DNA of 64,000 nt from Rhizobium sp. 007 (GCF_015353075.1 NZ_CP064187.1:3229001-3293000); one strand, 5' to 3'; numbered from the stretch's first letter, positions 17,774-27,498 are shown. Translations and numbers: made by a program. Notes: generated from the sequence alone by a model not told the origin.

Positions 17774-19603
17774 TCAGTTCGTATTGAACTTGCGCACTTC
17801 CATGAAGTTCACCGCCGAGCCGCTGAAGCGGGCCGGATCGATGGAAGCGGTCTTGACGTTGAAGCCTTCGGCGTAGACGGCGGTCGGCTGGGCGCGAAGC
17901 GTCTGGCTGACGAAACGGGGTGCCTTGACCGGCTTCGTGATCATTTCCATGCGGGAATTGGTCAGCGCCCACTGCGAAATTATCTTCTGGGTCAGCTTCG
18001 GCTCGGTACGGACCGTCGCGCGGCCTGCGTCGGCAGCGGCAGCAGCCTCCTTCGTCGGGCGCCCGCCCTTGGTTGCAACGCCATTGGCAGTGGAGTCTTC
18101 GGAAATCTGCTGTAGGTCGAAGGCGTCGCCGAAGCTTGCGGATTTGACAGGAGCGAGTGCGGCAAGTTGCACCGGTGCCTTATTCTCAGCCGGCTTGGCG
18201 GCAGGCATCGCTGCGCTGATGGCCTGCTCGACGGTGGCCGGCGCAAGGGCAGCCACCCGCCTATCGACTGCATTGTTCTGATCAAGCGCTTGAGCCAGTG
18301 CCGGAGAAAGCCGGTCCGCTTCGGCTTCGTCCGCATCCGCTTGCGGATCGATTGCTGCCGCCGCAAGCAGATTTTCGGCGACCGCCGGACGTTCGGCCGG
18401 GGTTGGAACCATCGGATCGTTGGATGCGACTTCCGCATCACCTGGCGCGTTGCGCGGGCCAAGCAGCGAGGGAACCGGAACGTGATAGGCGCTGAGATCG
18501 GCGAACTGCTGCGGCTGGCCTTGCTCTTCGGTGGCAGCGGCAAGTGCCTGCTGTGCAGCATTGCCGGAATTCGGTGAAACGAGAGCATTTGCAACTTCGC
18601 CGCCGGCAAGCTGACCGGCAAAGGCTGGACGAACCTGGGGCACCGGTGCATTCACGGCGGCAACCTCAGTCGGCTGCGGCTCAGCCGCGGCAGCAGGCGC
18701 TTCGGCCTTCGGCGGCGTTGCCCTTGCAACGGCGACCGGAGCGGAATCCTCCGCGCTATCCTCTTCCTCGTCTGCGCCGCCGCCAAAGAGTGCAGCGAAC
18801 AATGTCTTCGGCTTTCTCGTCTCGGCATCGCCGCCGCTTGCCATGACAAGCTGATTGGTGCTGACCCGGCGCTTATAGTCGGCCATCGCCTGCTGGTAGC
18901 CCGGCAGGGGCTTGCCGTCCGACGGGATATGAATGGTGTTGCCGTTCGGGAAAAGCTGCGCCAGCTCCTGGCGGCTCATGCGCGGCCAGGCGCGAACGCC
19001 GCCGACATCCATGTGCACGAAGGGAGAACCGGACTTCGGATAGAAGCCAACGCCGCCGACCTGCATTTTCATGCCGATCGCACGCAGCTTTGCAAGCTTC
19101 ACATCCGGAATGAAGAAGTCCATCGCCTTGCCGAGCATATGCTGGCTCTTCTCGGCAACGCCGGAATTGCGCGAACGGGACTTGAGCATTGAATTGGTGG
19201 CGGGCGAACGGAAGCCGCAGACAACGTTGATGTAGTCCCTGGAACCGCTCTGGCGGTAGACTTCCCAGATCAGATCGAAAAGATGGGGGTCCATCTTCGT
19301 CGGCTGGTTCTTGCGCCAGTCGCGAAGGAATCGATTCAACTGCCCAAGACCCTTCGGGTCGAACCTGCCATTGCGTTTGTAGGTGATGACGGCCTTTTCG
19401 CCGGTATGGATGAAATAAAGTTTCAGACTGCGCGTTTCGCCCGCTGCTTCGGACGGCGTGCCAACGAATACTGGTGAGGAAACCGCGAGTGCGAGAAGGA
19501 CAGCCATGGCCGTCCTAACCGCCTTTCCGCCAATGTCGGCGCACACTGTACGCCAGCTCAAGCGCGAAGGCTTGGTGTTCTCATTCAGATCCGGCAAACT
19601 CAA
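17774..19603 (-). CDS. DUF882/YcbK-type exported M15-like peptidase with long disordered tail
   Basis: The 609-aa protein has an N-terminal hydrophobic export segment (AMAVLLALAVSSPVFVGTP). A DUF882 domain follows at about residues 58-210; it is related to peptidase M15 / MepK-type murein hydrolases. The zinc ligand set is visible as H155 and D162 in SQHMLGKAMDF and H197 in FVHMD. Residues ~260-600 are low-complexity, rich in Ala, Pro and Glu, and presumably periplasmic linker. The likely role is cell-wall remodelling. The start is uncertain: the frame opens with TTG at 19603 behind a GGGG stretch, and no upstream ATG gives a better signal peptide. Confidence 0.85.
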   Translation of the reverse strand: MSLPDLNENTKPSRLSWRTVCADIGGKAVRTAMAVLLALAVSSPVFVGTPSEAAGETRSLKLYFIHTGEKAVITYKRNGRFDPKGLGQLNRFLRDWRKNQPTKMDPHLFDLIWEVYRQSGSRDYINVVCGFRSPATNSMLKSRSRNSGVAEKSQHMLGKAMDFFIPDVKLAKLRAIGMKMQVGGVGFYPKSGSPFVHMDVGGVRAWPRMSRQELAQLFPNGNTIHIPSDGKPLPGYQQAMADYKRRVSTNQLVMASGGDAETRKPKTLFAALFGGGADEEEDSAEDSAPVAVARATPPKAEAPAAAAEPQPTEVAAVNAPVPQVRPAFAGQLAGGEVANALVSPNSGNAAQQALAAATEEQGQPQQFADLSAYHVPVPSLLGPRNAPGDAEVASNDPMVPTPAERPAVAENLLAAAAIDPQADADEAEADRLSPALAQALDQNNAVDRRVAALAPATVEQAISAAMPAAKPAENKAPVQLAALAPVKSASFGDAFDLQQISEDSTANGVATKGGRPTKEAAAAADAGRATVRTEPKLTQKIISQWALTNSRMEMITKPVKAPRFVSQTLRAQPTAVYAEGFNVKTASIDPARFSGSAVNFMEVRKFNTN

Positions 19604-19777
19604 TCCCCGTCAGACTGCCCAGGTCCCCGAACTGTCCCAATGACTGTCAATTGCGGTGACACGATGGCAAAAATGCCACACTCGATCAACCTTTTCTTTA
19701 CATAGTCAACGATCGACTAACAAGTAGTTTATATCGGGTAACAAAACATGCTTGCGGGAATATTAATGGAACGCCGC

Positions 19778-21325
19778 TTATGCCGCATCTTTCTGGGGAT
19801 TGTCGGGATCGATGCCGTAATCCTTGAGCTTTCTGTAAAGCGTTGAGCGTCCGATGCCGAGTTTTCTGGCCACTTGACTCATCTGGCCGCGATAGAATTT
19901 AAGCGCGAATCGAATCAATTCTTCCTCGACATCGGCAAGTTTGCGCACCTCGCCCGCCGGATTGACGCTTGCGATCGCATTCTCCGGCATCTCGTCGTGG
20001 TGCCCGCGCGACTCGCTCGCAGAGACCTGCGGAACGTGAAATTCCGCAAACTCCACCTCGTGCTCGCGATATGTATTGTCGGCAACCAGCGCCAGGTGAT
20101 CGACCACGTCATATTGCGGCAGCTGGGCAGCGATCTGCGGAAAATCCGCTTCGCTGAGCTCGTGGCCTTCGGCGAGCACGACGGCGCGGAAGATCGCGTT
20201 CTCGAGCTGGCGGATGTTGCCCGGCCAGTCATAGGCCGTCAGCAATGCCAACGCACCCGCGCTGACCGTCATGCGATGGCCATTTTTCTGTTCGGACGAG
20301 AAGCGGTCGGCAAAGACGCGCACCAGATTCGGAATGTCCTCCTTGCGCTTGCGCAGCGCCGGAATGGTGATCGGAAAGACATTGAGGCGATAATAGAGAT
20401 CTTCGCGGAAGTGGCCGTTTTTCACTTCCTCGATCAGGTCCTTGTTCGTCGCGGAAATGAGCCGGACATTGACCTTGTGCGCCGTGCGTGCGCCGACGGT
20501 CTCGACTTCGCCCTGCTGCACGGCTCGCAGCAGCTTGACCTGCACGTCGAGCGGCAGATCGCCGATTTCATCGAGGAAGATCGTGCCGCCGTCGGCCTCC
20601 ATGAACTTGCCCGTATGGCGCTCGGTTGCACCGGTGAACGCGCCCTTTTCATGGCCAAAGAGGATGCTCTCGACGAGGTTGTGCGGAATGGCGCCGCAGT
20701 TCACCGTGACGAAGGGCTTACCCGAGCGGTCGCCGCCTGACTGGATGGCACGCGCAACCAGCTCCTTGCCGACGCCGGACTCGCCTTCGAGCACGACCGG
20801 AATGTTGGATTGCGCCGCACGCTGCGCCAGATCGATGACGCGGATCATCGCCGGGCTTGCCGAAACAATGTCGTCGAAGCCGACGAGGCCGGAGCGCGAA
20901 CGGCGGCCCGAGCGGGCCCGCACTTCGCGCTGGTCCAGCTTCATTGCGTTGGCGATCGAGGTTGCGATGCGCTCCGGTGAAACGGGCTTGACGACGAAAT
21001 CGAAGGCGCCGGCACGCATGGCCTGCACGACCGTTTCAATGCCGCCCTGCCCGGTCTGCACGATCACCGGGATCTGCGTGCCGAGTTCATGGAGCGCTTC
21101 GAGGAATTCTAGGCCGGTCATTTCCGGCATCATCAGGTCGAGAAGGATGACGTTGAAGAGACCACTGTCGCGCTTCACCATCTCCAGGCCGATGCGGCCG
21201 TTCTCAGCCTGATGGACGACATGCCCGTGACGCTCGATTGCGTTCTTCAGCAGACGGCGTTGTACCGGGTCGTCCTCGACCACGAGAATCTGCCCTGCAC
21301 CCTTGAGCTCACTATAACCGGTCAT
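19778..21325 (-). CDS. Sigma-54-dependent response regulator (NtrC family)
   Basis: The 515-aa protein has three parts. A receiver domain (residues ~12-125) carries phospho-acceptor D63 in ILLDLMMPEM and Lys in FVVKPVS. An AAA+ domain (~150-385) carries Walker A GESGVGKE, the sigma-54 contact loop GAFTGA and Walker B TIFLDEIGD. A C-terminal Fis-type helix-turn-helix reads SQVARKLGIGRSTLYRKLKDYGI. It would remodel RNA polymerase-sigma54 at enhancer-controlled promoters. No histidine kinase gene is adjacent, so the partner is unknown. The insert between AAA+ and HTH (~400-460) is longer than usual. Confidence 0.93.
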   Translation of the reverse strand: MTGYSELKGAGQILVVEDDPVQRRLLKNAIERHGHVVHQAENGRIGLEMVKRDSGLFNVILLDLMMPEMTGLEFLEALHELGTQIPVIVQTGQGGIETVVQAMRAGAFDFVVKPVSPERIATSIANAMKLDQREVRARSGRRSRSGLVGFDDIVSASPAMIRVIDLAQRAAQSNIPVVLEGESGVGKELVARAIQSGGDRSGKPFVTVNCGAIPHNLVESILFGHEKGAFTGATERHTGKFMEADGGTIFLDEIGDLPLDVQVKLLRAVQQGEVETVGARTAHKVNVRLISATNKDLIEEVKNGHFREDLYYRLNVFPITIPALRKRKEDIPNLVRVFADRFSSEQKNGHRMTVSAGALALLTAYDWPGNIRQLENAIFRAVVLAEGHELSEADFPQIAAQLPQYDVVDHLALVADNTYREHEVEFAEFHVPQVSASESRGHHDEMPENAIASVNPAGEVRKLADVEEELIRFALKFYRGQMSQVARKLGIGRSTLYRKLKDYGIDPDNPQKDAA

Positions 21326-21454
21326 TGTTGCCTCACTTCATGCGAAACCTGCGGGCACTCTGGCAGAAAGGCTTGAACATCCAGTTTTGAGAAATAATTG
21401 CATTTTAACGATTGTGGCGATACCGAATCCGTATCGAAGCGGGCCTCCAGCATC

Positions 21455-21484
21455 CCGAAAGCCCCTTGATACGGGGCCTTCCGG
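21455..21484 (+). promoter_or_regulatory. Stem-loop with CCC-TTGATAC-GGG apex upstream of pepF
   Basis: A near-continuous stem with outer CCG/CGG arms and inner CCCC/GGGG encloses the 7-nt loop TTGATAC, 48 bp before the peptidase start. The same apical 14 bases recur at 45853-45866 upstream of gltB within different outer stems. No T-run follows, so it does not look like a terminator. Confidence 0.4.
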
Positions 21485-21531
21485 CGCTTAGACAGTCAGA
21501 CCTGTTCGAAATGAGGAAGAGGAACCCAGCC

Positions 21532-23385
21532 ATGAATTTCGTGCTCCCCGGCGCCGGTCTTAATTTTTCGGCAACAGTTGCCTCGGCCGCGACCGATCCG
21601 GCGCTCGGCGACCTCCCGGTCTGGAAGCTGCAGGATCTCTACCCTTCCGCCATCTCGACCGCCTTCACCAGCGACATGGAAAAGGCAGGCCGCAACGCGC
21701 TCGCCTTCGAGGAAAAATGGAAAGGCAAACTTGCCGATGCAGCGGCCCAAAAAGGCGCTGGAGGCATCGGCGAGGCGCTGAAGGAATACGAGGCGCTGGA
21801 CGATCTCATCGGCCGTCTCGGCTCTTTTGCCGGCCTCACCTATTTCTCCGATACGACCAACCCGGTAAACGGCAAGCTCTACGGCGACGTCCAGGCGAAG
21901 ATCACCGAATTCTCCGGCCACCTTCTCTTCTTCGCGCTGGAGCTGAACCGCATCGACGACGCGGTGATGGACGCCTGCATGGCAAACGACCCTGAGGCCG
22001 GCCATTACCGCCCCTGGCTGATCGACCTGCGCAAGGACAAGCCCTACCAGCTGGAAGACAAGCTGGAACAGCTCTTTCTCGAAAAGTCGATGACGAGTGC
22101 GGCTGCGTTTAACCGCCTCTTCGACGAGACCATGGCCGAGCTCCGCTACAATATCGACGGCGAGAAAGTGCCGCTCGAAGTCGCGCTCAATCTTTTGCAG
22201 GACGAGGATCCGGAAGCGCGCCGCAAGGCGGCAATGGCGCTCGCCGAAACCTTCAAGGCGAATATCCGCACCTTCACGTTGATCACCAATACGCTTGCCA
22301 AGGACAAGGATATTTCCGATCGCTGGCGCGGCTTCGAGGATATCGCCGACAGCCGTCATCTGGCAAACCGCGTCGAGCGCGACGTGGTCGATGCGCTGGC
22401 AGCTGCCGTCAAGCAGGCCTATCCGCGCCTTTCGCACCGCTATTACAAGATGAAGGCGAAGTGGCTCGGAATGGACCAGATGAATTTCTGGGACCGCAAT
22501 GCGCCCTTGCCCGAAACCTCCAATGCAGTGATTTCCTGGGGCGAAGCGAAGGACACCGTTCTTTCGGCCTACGGCAATTTCGCGCCGGAAATGGCGGCCA
22601 TCGCCAAGCGCTTCTTCGACGAGCAGTGGATCGACGCGCCCGTGCGTCCCGGCAAGGCGCCCGGCGCCTTCTCTCACCCCACGGTTCCCTCAGCGCATCC
22701 CTACGTGCTGGTCAACTACATGGGCAAGCCGCGGGATGTGATGACGCTTGCCCATGAACTCGGCCACGGCGTTCATCAGGTGCTGGCCGGTGCACAGGGC
22801 GCGCTGATGTGCCAGACCCCGCTGACGCTTGCCGAAACCGCCTCCGTCTTCGGCGAGATGCTGACCTTCCGCGCACTGCTTGACAAGACGACGGACAAGC
22901 GCGAGCGCAAGGCGATGCTCGCCCAAAAGGTCGAGGACATGATCAACACGGTCGTGCGCCAGATCGCCTTCTACGAATTCGAACGCGAGCTTCACACGGC
23001 CCGCAAGGCAGGCGAACTGACCGCCGAGGATATCGGCGAACTCTGGCTTTCGGTTCAGTCGGAAAGCCTCGGTCCGGCGATCAGGATCTCCGAGGGATAC
23101 GAGACCTACTGGGCCTATATCCCCCACTTCATCCACTCGCCCTTCTATGTCTACGCCTATGCCTTCGGCGACTGCCTGGTGAACTCGCTCTATGCCGTCT
23201 ACCGCAAAGCCGACAAGGGCTTCCAGGACAAATATTTCGCGCTTCTGAAGGCCGGCGGCACCAAGCATCACTCTGAACTCCTGAAGCCTTTCGGCCTCGA
23301 CGCCACCGATCCGTCGTTCTGGAGCAAGGGCCTGTCGATGATTGAGGGGCTGATCGATGAATTGGAAGCGCTTGATAAGGCTTAA
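21532..23385 (+). CDS. pepF: M3-family oligoendopeptidase (PepF type)
   Basis: This cytoplasmic zinc metallopeptidase cleaves short peptides. The 617-aa length fits PepF, and the catalytic HExxH is in LAHELGHGVHQ (H408 and H412). A downstream Glu in LAETASVFGEM completes the zinc site, and YEFERELH and HFIHSPFYVYAYAFG are further family landmarks. The ATG at 21532 has GAAGAGGAA upstream; the frame is open further upstream, but that part has no family similarity. A long stable hairpin follows the stop immediately. Confidence 0.93.
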   Translation: MNFVLPGAGLNFSATVASAATDPALGDLPVWKLQDLYPSAISTAFTSDMEKAGRNALAFEEKWKGKLADAAAQKGAGGIGEALKEYEALDDLIGRLGSFAGLTYFSDTTNPVNGKLYGDVQAKITEFSGHLLFFALELNRIDDAVMDACMANDPEAGHYRPWLIDLRKDKPYQLEDKLEQLFLEKSMTSAAAFNRLFDETMAELRYNIDGEKVPLEVALNLLQDEDPEARRKAAMALAETFKANIRTFTLITNTLAKDKDISDRWRGFEDIADSRHLANRVERDVVDALAAAVKQAYPRLSHRYYKMKAKWLGMDQMNFWDRNAPLPETSNAVISWGEAKDTVLSAYGNFAPEMAAIAKRFFDEQWIDAPVRPGKAPGAFSHPTVPSAHPYVLVNYMGKPRDVMTLAHELGHGVHQVLAGAQGALMCQTPLTLAETASVFGEMLTFRALLDKTTDKRERKAMLAQKVEDMINTVVRQIAFYEFERELHTARKAGELTAEDIGELWLSVQSESLGPAIRISEGYETYWAYIPHFIHSPFYVYAYAFGDCLVNSLYAVYRKADKGFQDKYFALLKAGGTKHHSELLKPFGLDATDPSFWSKGLSMIEGLIDELEALDKA

Positions 23386-23387
23386 GA

Positions 23388-23435
23388 CGCAGCTCCGGGT
23401 CAGGGGCTAACCGAAAGCCCTGACCTTGAGCTGCG
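23388..23435 (+). terminator. Long two-part hairpin directly after pepF
   Basis: An outer stem CGCAGCTC / GAGCTGCG and an inner stem GTCAGGGGCT / AGCCCTGAC (one bulge) form a long hairpin starting 3 bp after the pepF stop. There is no T-run. It probably works as a transcript 3'-end structure and may be part of the repeat-rich intergenic element that follows. Confidence 0.5.
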
Positions 23436-23504
23436 GCCGTCGGTGCAAGCAGCCAGGCGGCATTGTGCAACGCTTACGAGGAACGATGAAGGCAACCCCT
23501 TCTC

Positions 23505-23638
23505 CCTCATTCCCGTGCTTGTCACAGGAATCCAGTGCGCCCAAGGCCTTGGGCGCGGGAGACACTTTGAAACGAAAAAAGTCATTCGCGACGCGGATGC
23601 GCCGGGGCTGGAACCCTGTGACAAGCACGGCAATGAGG
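23505..23638. repeat. Intergenic inverted-repeat element upstream of pabB
   Basis: Two 31-bp arms (23505-23535 and 23608-23638) are inverted repeats matching at 28 of 31 positions, sharing CCGTGCTTGTCACAGG. Immediately inside the left arm is a perfect 20-bp palindrome (GCGCCCAAGG and its complement, 23537-23556). The arm sequence resembles palindromic repeat elements I associate with intergenic regions of Rhizobium-group genomes. It lies between pepF and pabB and could fold as a large RNA hairpin. Confidence 0.75.
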
Positions 23639-23676
23639 AAATCCGGAGCGACCGGTCTCAGCAAATGGGAGCGCGG

Positions 23677-24837
23677 ATGACAATTTCTCAGTCTTGCATC
23701 CTCTTCCGCGACGACACGACCGGCGAAGTCATGCTCTTCGCCGATCCCGCCGAGATCATCATCGCCCGGACGCGTGCCGAATTCTTCGCCGGCCTCGCGC
23801 GGATGGAGACGGCCAAGACGGACGGAAAGTGGCTGGCAGGATATCTATCTTACGAAGCGGGCTATCTCTTCGAGGAAAAACTCGCGGGCTTCGTGGAAGA
23901 GAACAGGCAGACGCCGTTGCTCTGCTTCGGCATCTTCGACGCCCCGCAGAAGGACGGTCGTCCGCTCGCGCAGCCGAAACAGCGTCTCGACAACGAGGAA
24001 TTCCTGACGGCGCCCAAAGCCGCTTGGGCATTCCCCGCATACAAAGAGCGCTTCGACCGATTGCATCGGCATCTGCGCCAGGGCGATTGCTATCAAGCAA
24101 ACCTCACCATGCCCATCGAAGCACGTTGGAATGGAGATCCGCGCGCGGCCTTCTGGTCGCTGATCGAACGTCAGCCGGTGAAATACGGTGCGCTCGTCGA
24201 TCTCGGCGGCCCCGTCATCCTGTCCCGCTCTCCCGAGCTCTTCTTCCGGACGGACGAGGAAGGCTGGATCGAGACGCATCCGATGAAAGGCACCGCCAAG
24301 CGTGGCGCCGATGCGGCCGAAGATGCCGCCATTGTCGCGGCGATGCGTCACGATATAAAGACACAAGCCGAAAACCGGATGATCGTCGACCTGCTTCGCA
24401 ATGACATCTCGCGCATCACGGAGGTCGGTACGCTCGATGTTCCGAAGCTCTTCGAGATCGAGACCTACCCCACACTGCACCAAATGGTAAGCCATGTGCA
24501 GGCGAAACTTCTTCCCGACCTTTCCATCCGCGATATCTTCGCCGCCCTCTTCCCCTGCGGCTCGATCACCGGCGCACCGAAGCTCAGCGCCATGCACATC
24601 CTGCACGAACTCGAAGACACGCCACGCGACGCCTATTGCGGCGCGATCGGCATGATCTCTCCGGCAGGCGCCATGCGCTTTTCGGTTGCGATCCGCACGA
24701 TCAGCCTTTTTGAGGACGGCAGGGCAATCTTCAATGTCGGTGGCGGCATCGTCTTCGATTCCACTGCGGAAGCCGAATATGAAGAATGCCTGCTCAAGGC
24801 GCGTTTTGCGATCGGCGACCAGGACATCGCGCGATGA
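23677..24837 (+). CDS. pabB: Aminodeoxychorismate synthase component I
   Basis: PabB makes 4-amino-4-deoxychorismate from chorismate for folate synthesis, with ammonia from a glutamine amidotransferase subunit. The 386-aa protein has the chorismate-binding core: YQANLTMPIEARW, LSRSPELFFR, ETHPMKGTAKRG, NRMIVDLLRNDISR and PCGSITGAPKLSAM. The start at 23677 follows GGGAGCG; the frame stays open upstream through the inverted-repeat element, but that part is not protein-like. It overlaps the class IV aminotransferase gene by four bases. No pabA-like gene is in view. Confidence 0.94.
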   Translation: MTISQSCILFRDDTTGEVMLFADPAEIIIARTRAEFFAGLARMETAKTDGKWLAGYLSYEAGYLFEEKLAGFVEENRQTPLLCFGIFDAPQKDGRPLAQPKQRLDNEEFLTAPKAAWAFPAYKERFDRLHRHLRQGDCYQANLTMPIEARWNGDPRAAFWSLIERQPVKYGALVDLGGPVILSRSPELFFRTDEEGWIETHPMKGTAKRGADAAEDAAIVAAMRHDIKTQAENRMIVDLLRNDISRITEVGTLDVPKLFEIETYPTLHQMVSHVQAKLLPDLSIRDIFAALFPCGSITGAPKLSAMHILHELEDTPRDAYCGAIGMISPAGAMRFSVAIRTISLFEDGRAIFNVGGGIVFDSTAEAEYEECLLKARFAIGDQDIAR

Positions 24838-25460
24838 GCGACTTCTCGCTGATTGAGACATTGCGGTTTGAACCGGGGACCGGCTTCATGCGCCTGCGGC
24901 TGCATCTTGCCCGTCTGACGCGCTCGGCCCGGCGGATCGGCTTTGCCGAGCCGCGACATGCGCTCGATGAGCTCAATGCCTCCGTCCAAGGCGCGACGGG
25001 CGCTCTGCGCATCCGGCTGACCTTCGATGCGCAGGGCCGCATAGACGTCACGACCGCGCCTTTCACACCGCTTGCGCCCGGCACGGTGTGGAACATCCGC
25101 ATCGCTTCGACCCGCCTCGACAGCGCCGACAAGCTGCTGCGGATCAAGACCACCCGCCGCACGCTCTACGAAGCCGCCCGCGCCGAATACACGCCGCAGC
25201 AGGCGGACGAAGTGCTGATGCTGAACGAACGCGGCGACGTCTGCGAAGGCACGATCACTTCAGTCTTCCTCGGCGATGGTTCCGGCATCCTTCGCACCCC
25301 GCCGATTTCCTGCGGCCTGCTCGCTGGCGTGCTGCGCACAGAGTTGATCTGTCAGCGCAATGCCCGCGTCGGTCGCATCCGGCTGGACGATTTGAACAAC
25401 GGCCAGATCTACGTTGGAAATTCGCTCCGCGGCCTCATCCCTGCACGGCTTTTCATCTAA
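24834..25460 (+). CDS. pabC: Class IV aminotransferase, probable aminodeoxychorismate lyase
   Basis: PabC releases pyruvate from aminodeoxychorismate to give p-aminobenzoate. The 208-aa protein belongs to the fold-type IV PLP enzymes. The PLP lysine is in LLRIKTTRRTLYEAAR, followed by ADEVLMLNERGDVCEGTITSV and the C-terminal GLLAGVLRTELI. It is shorter than most PabC proteins (about 270 aa) and lacks some N-terminal sequence, which is common in rhizobial versions. The ATGA overlap with pabB indicates coupled translation and supports the PabC assignment over a branched-chain aminotransferase. Confidence 0.85.
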   Translation: MSDFSLIETLRFEPGTGFMRLRLHLARLTRSARRIGFAEPRHALDELNASVQGATGALRIRLTFDAQGRIDVTTAPFTPLAPGTVWNIRIASTRLDSADKLLRIKTTRRTLYEAARAEYTPQQADEVLMLNERGDVCEGTITSVFLGDGSGILRTPPISCGLLAGVLRTELICQRNARVGRIRLDDLNNGQIYVGNSLRGLIPARLFI

Positions 25461-25549
25461 GCCCGCGCAAACCCTAAAAAGAAGATGGATGGCAACGTTC
25501 CAATCGATTATTCAACAGATCCGCAACGATAGACCGGAAGGATTTTGCC

Positions 25550-25834
25550 ATGTTCATGCTGGCGCTCACCTATGTGAAGCCGAACGAAGAGGCCGATAAG
25601 CACATGGAGCCGCATATGGCCTGGGTCAAGGAAGGCTATGCCAAAGGCTGGTTCCTTGCCTCCGGCCGCAAGGTTCCCCGCACCGGCGGCGTCATCCTCG
25701 CTATCGGCAATCGTGCCGAGATCGAGGCCTATGTCGCCGCCGATCCGTTCATGGTTCACGGCGTTGCAGAATATGAGATCACGGAAGTCGCGGTGACGAC
25801 GGTGGCCGAGGGGCTGGATATCCTGAAAAAATAG
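25550..25834 (+). CDS. YciI-family protein
   Basis: The 94-aa protein begins MFMLALTYVKPNEEADKHME and contains PHMAWVKEGYAKGWFLASGR and a late DPFMVHGVAEYEI. This is the ferredoxin-like YciI fold with its conserved His and Asp. The family's catalytic role is mostly uncharacterised (some members are dehydrochlorinase- or muconolactone-isomerase-like). GGAAGG precedes the ATG. It lies 89 bp after pabC and may be a separate unit. Confidence 0.9.
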   Translation: MFMLALTYVKPNEEADKHMEPHMAWVKEGYAKGWFLASGRKVPRTGGVILAIGNRAEIEAYVAADPFMVHGVAEYEITEVAVTTVAEGLDILKK

Positions 25835-26043
25835 AGTTTCCTACAAAGGGGCTGACGCTGCACAAGGCCGAGCTCGTTGCGGAGCTTGCGCATGTCCGCG
25901 CGCTGATAAATCCATTTCCGGCCCAAACGCTCTTTATTGTGACGCCGATTTATGGTTAGAGCCGGTCACCTCGCATTTCTCGCGCCATTTCAGAAGAATT
26001 CTTAAAGGTTCATCGCCTTCGTCACCTTCCATAGGAGAAAAGA

Positions 26044-27498
26044 ATGACGGAACAGACCCACCCGGTATATGCCGAAATTACCGGTCCGATCGTGATGATC
26101 GGCTTTGGCTCCATCGGCCGCGGCACGCTGCCGCTGATCGAGCGCCACTTCAAATTCGACAAGAGCCGGATGGTTGTCATCGACCCGCGCGACGAGCCGG
26201 CCGACATGGAGATCCTGAAGAAGTACGGTGTCCTCCACATCAAAGAATACGTGACGAAGGACAATTACAAGGATCTCCTGAAGCCGCTTCTGACCAAAGG
26301 CGGCGGTCAAGGCTTCTGCGTCAATCTCTCGGTCGATACCGGCTCGCTCGACATCATGAAGCTCTGCCGCAAGCTCGACGTACTTTATATCGACACCGTC
26401 GTGGAACCCTGGCTCGGCTTCTATTTCGACAAGAACATGAAGAACGCCGACCGCACCAATTATGCGCTGCGCGAAACCGTCCGCAAGGAAAAGGCGAAGA
26501 ACCCTGGCGGTGCTACCGCCGTTTCCACCTGCGGCGCAAACCCAGGCATGGTGTCCTGGTTCGTCAAGCAGGCGCTTGTCAACCTCGCCAACGAAATCGG
26601 CGTGAAGTTCGACGAGCCGGATCAGCACGACCGTGAAGGCTGGGCGAAGCTGATGAAGAAGGTCGGCGTCAAGGGCATCCACATTGCCGAACGCGACACA
26701 CAGCGCACCAAGCATCCGAAGCCGCTCAACGTCTTCTGGAATACCTGGTCGGTCGAAGGCTTCATTTCCGAAGGCATGCAGCCCGCAGAGCTCGGCTGGG
26801 GCACCCATGAAAACTGGATGCCGAAGAACGCCAAGAAGCAGAAAAAGGGCTGCAAGGCCGCGATCTATCTGGAGCAGCCGGGCGCCAATACCCGCGTGCG
26901 CACCTGGTGCCCGACGCCCGGTCCGCAATACGGTTTCCTTGTCACTCACAACGAGTCGATTTCGATCGCCGATTATTTCACGGTCCGCGACAAGGATGGC
27001 GAAGTCACGTTCCGCCCGACCTGCCACTATGCCTACCATCCGGCCAACGATGCGATCCTGTCGCTGCATGAGATGTTCGGTAACGGCGGCACGTCGCAGC
27101 CGGTCCACCACGTTCTCGACGAAGACGAACTGGAGGACGGCATCGACGAACTCGGTGTGCTCCTCTACGGCCACGAGAAGAACGCCTATTGGTTCGGCTC
27201 GCGCCTGTCGCTCGAAGAAACCCGCCGCATCGCGCCCTATCAGAATGCGACCGGCCTGCAGGTGACCTCTGCCGTTCTCGCAGGCATGGTCTGGGCTCTC
27301 GAACACCCGAAGGCCGGTATCGTCGAAGCCGACGAGATCGACTACAAGCGCTGCCTCGAAGTGCAGCTGCCCTATCTCGGCCCGGTTGAAGGTCACTACA
27401 CCGACTGGACGCCGCTTAATGGTCGTCCGGGCCTCTTCCCGGAAGACATCGACACCAAGGATCCCTGGCAGTTCAAGAACATCCTGGTTCGTGCCTAA
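26044..27498 (+). CDS. hss: Homospermidine synthase
   Basis: Hss makes homospermidine from putrescine (or putrescine plus spermidine) in an NAD-dependent reaction; homospermidine is a major polyamine in rhizobia. The 484-aa protein has an N-terminal Rossmann motif IVMIGFGSIGRGTLPLI, then IDTVVEPWLGFYFD, STCGANPGMVSWFVKQAL, QRTKHPKPLNVFWNTWSVEG and a C-terminal YNxxE-like region. AGGAGAAAAG precedes the ATG. The gene is monocistronic with a strong terminator 23 bp after the stop. Confidence 0.96.
   Translation: MTEQTHPVYAEITGPIVMIGFGSIGRGTLPLIERHFKFDKSRMVVIDPRDEPADMEILKKYGVLHIKEYVTKDNYKDLLKPLLTKGGGQGFCVNLSVDTGSLDIMKLCRKLDVLYIDTVVEPWLGFYFDKNMKNADRTNYALRETVRKEKAKNPGGATAVSTCGANPGMVSWFVKQALVNLANEIGVKFDEPDQHDREGWAKLMKKVGVKGIHIAERDTQRTKHPKPLNVFWNTWSVEGFISEGMQPAELGWGTHENWMPKNAKKQKKGCKAAIYLEQPGANTRVRTWCPTPGPQYGFLVTHNESISIADYFTVRDKDGEVTFRPTCHYAYHPANDAILSLHEMFGNGGTSQPVHHVLDEDELEDGIDELGVLLYGHEKNAYWFGSRLSLEETRRIAPYQNATGLQVTSAVLAGMVWALEHPKAGIVEADEIDYKRCLEVQLPYLGPVEGHYTDWTPLNGRPGLFPEDIDTKDPWQFKNILVRA

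Noticed and set aside
19604..19777. Sigma-54 promoter upstream of the DUF882 gene (minus strand TGGCA...TGC)
   Set aside because: The spacing between the GG and GC elements is 7 bp, not the required 10, and the match is really a short palindrome.
23443..23676. N-terminal extension of pabB by up to 78 residues
   Set aside because: The extension translates the inverted-repeat element; the Shine-Dalgarno at 23671 and the family N-terminus support a start at 23677.
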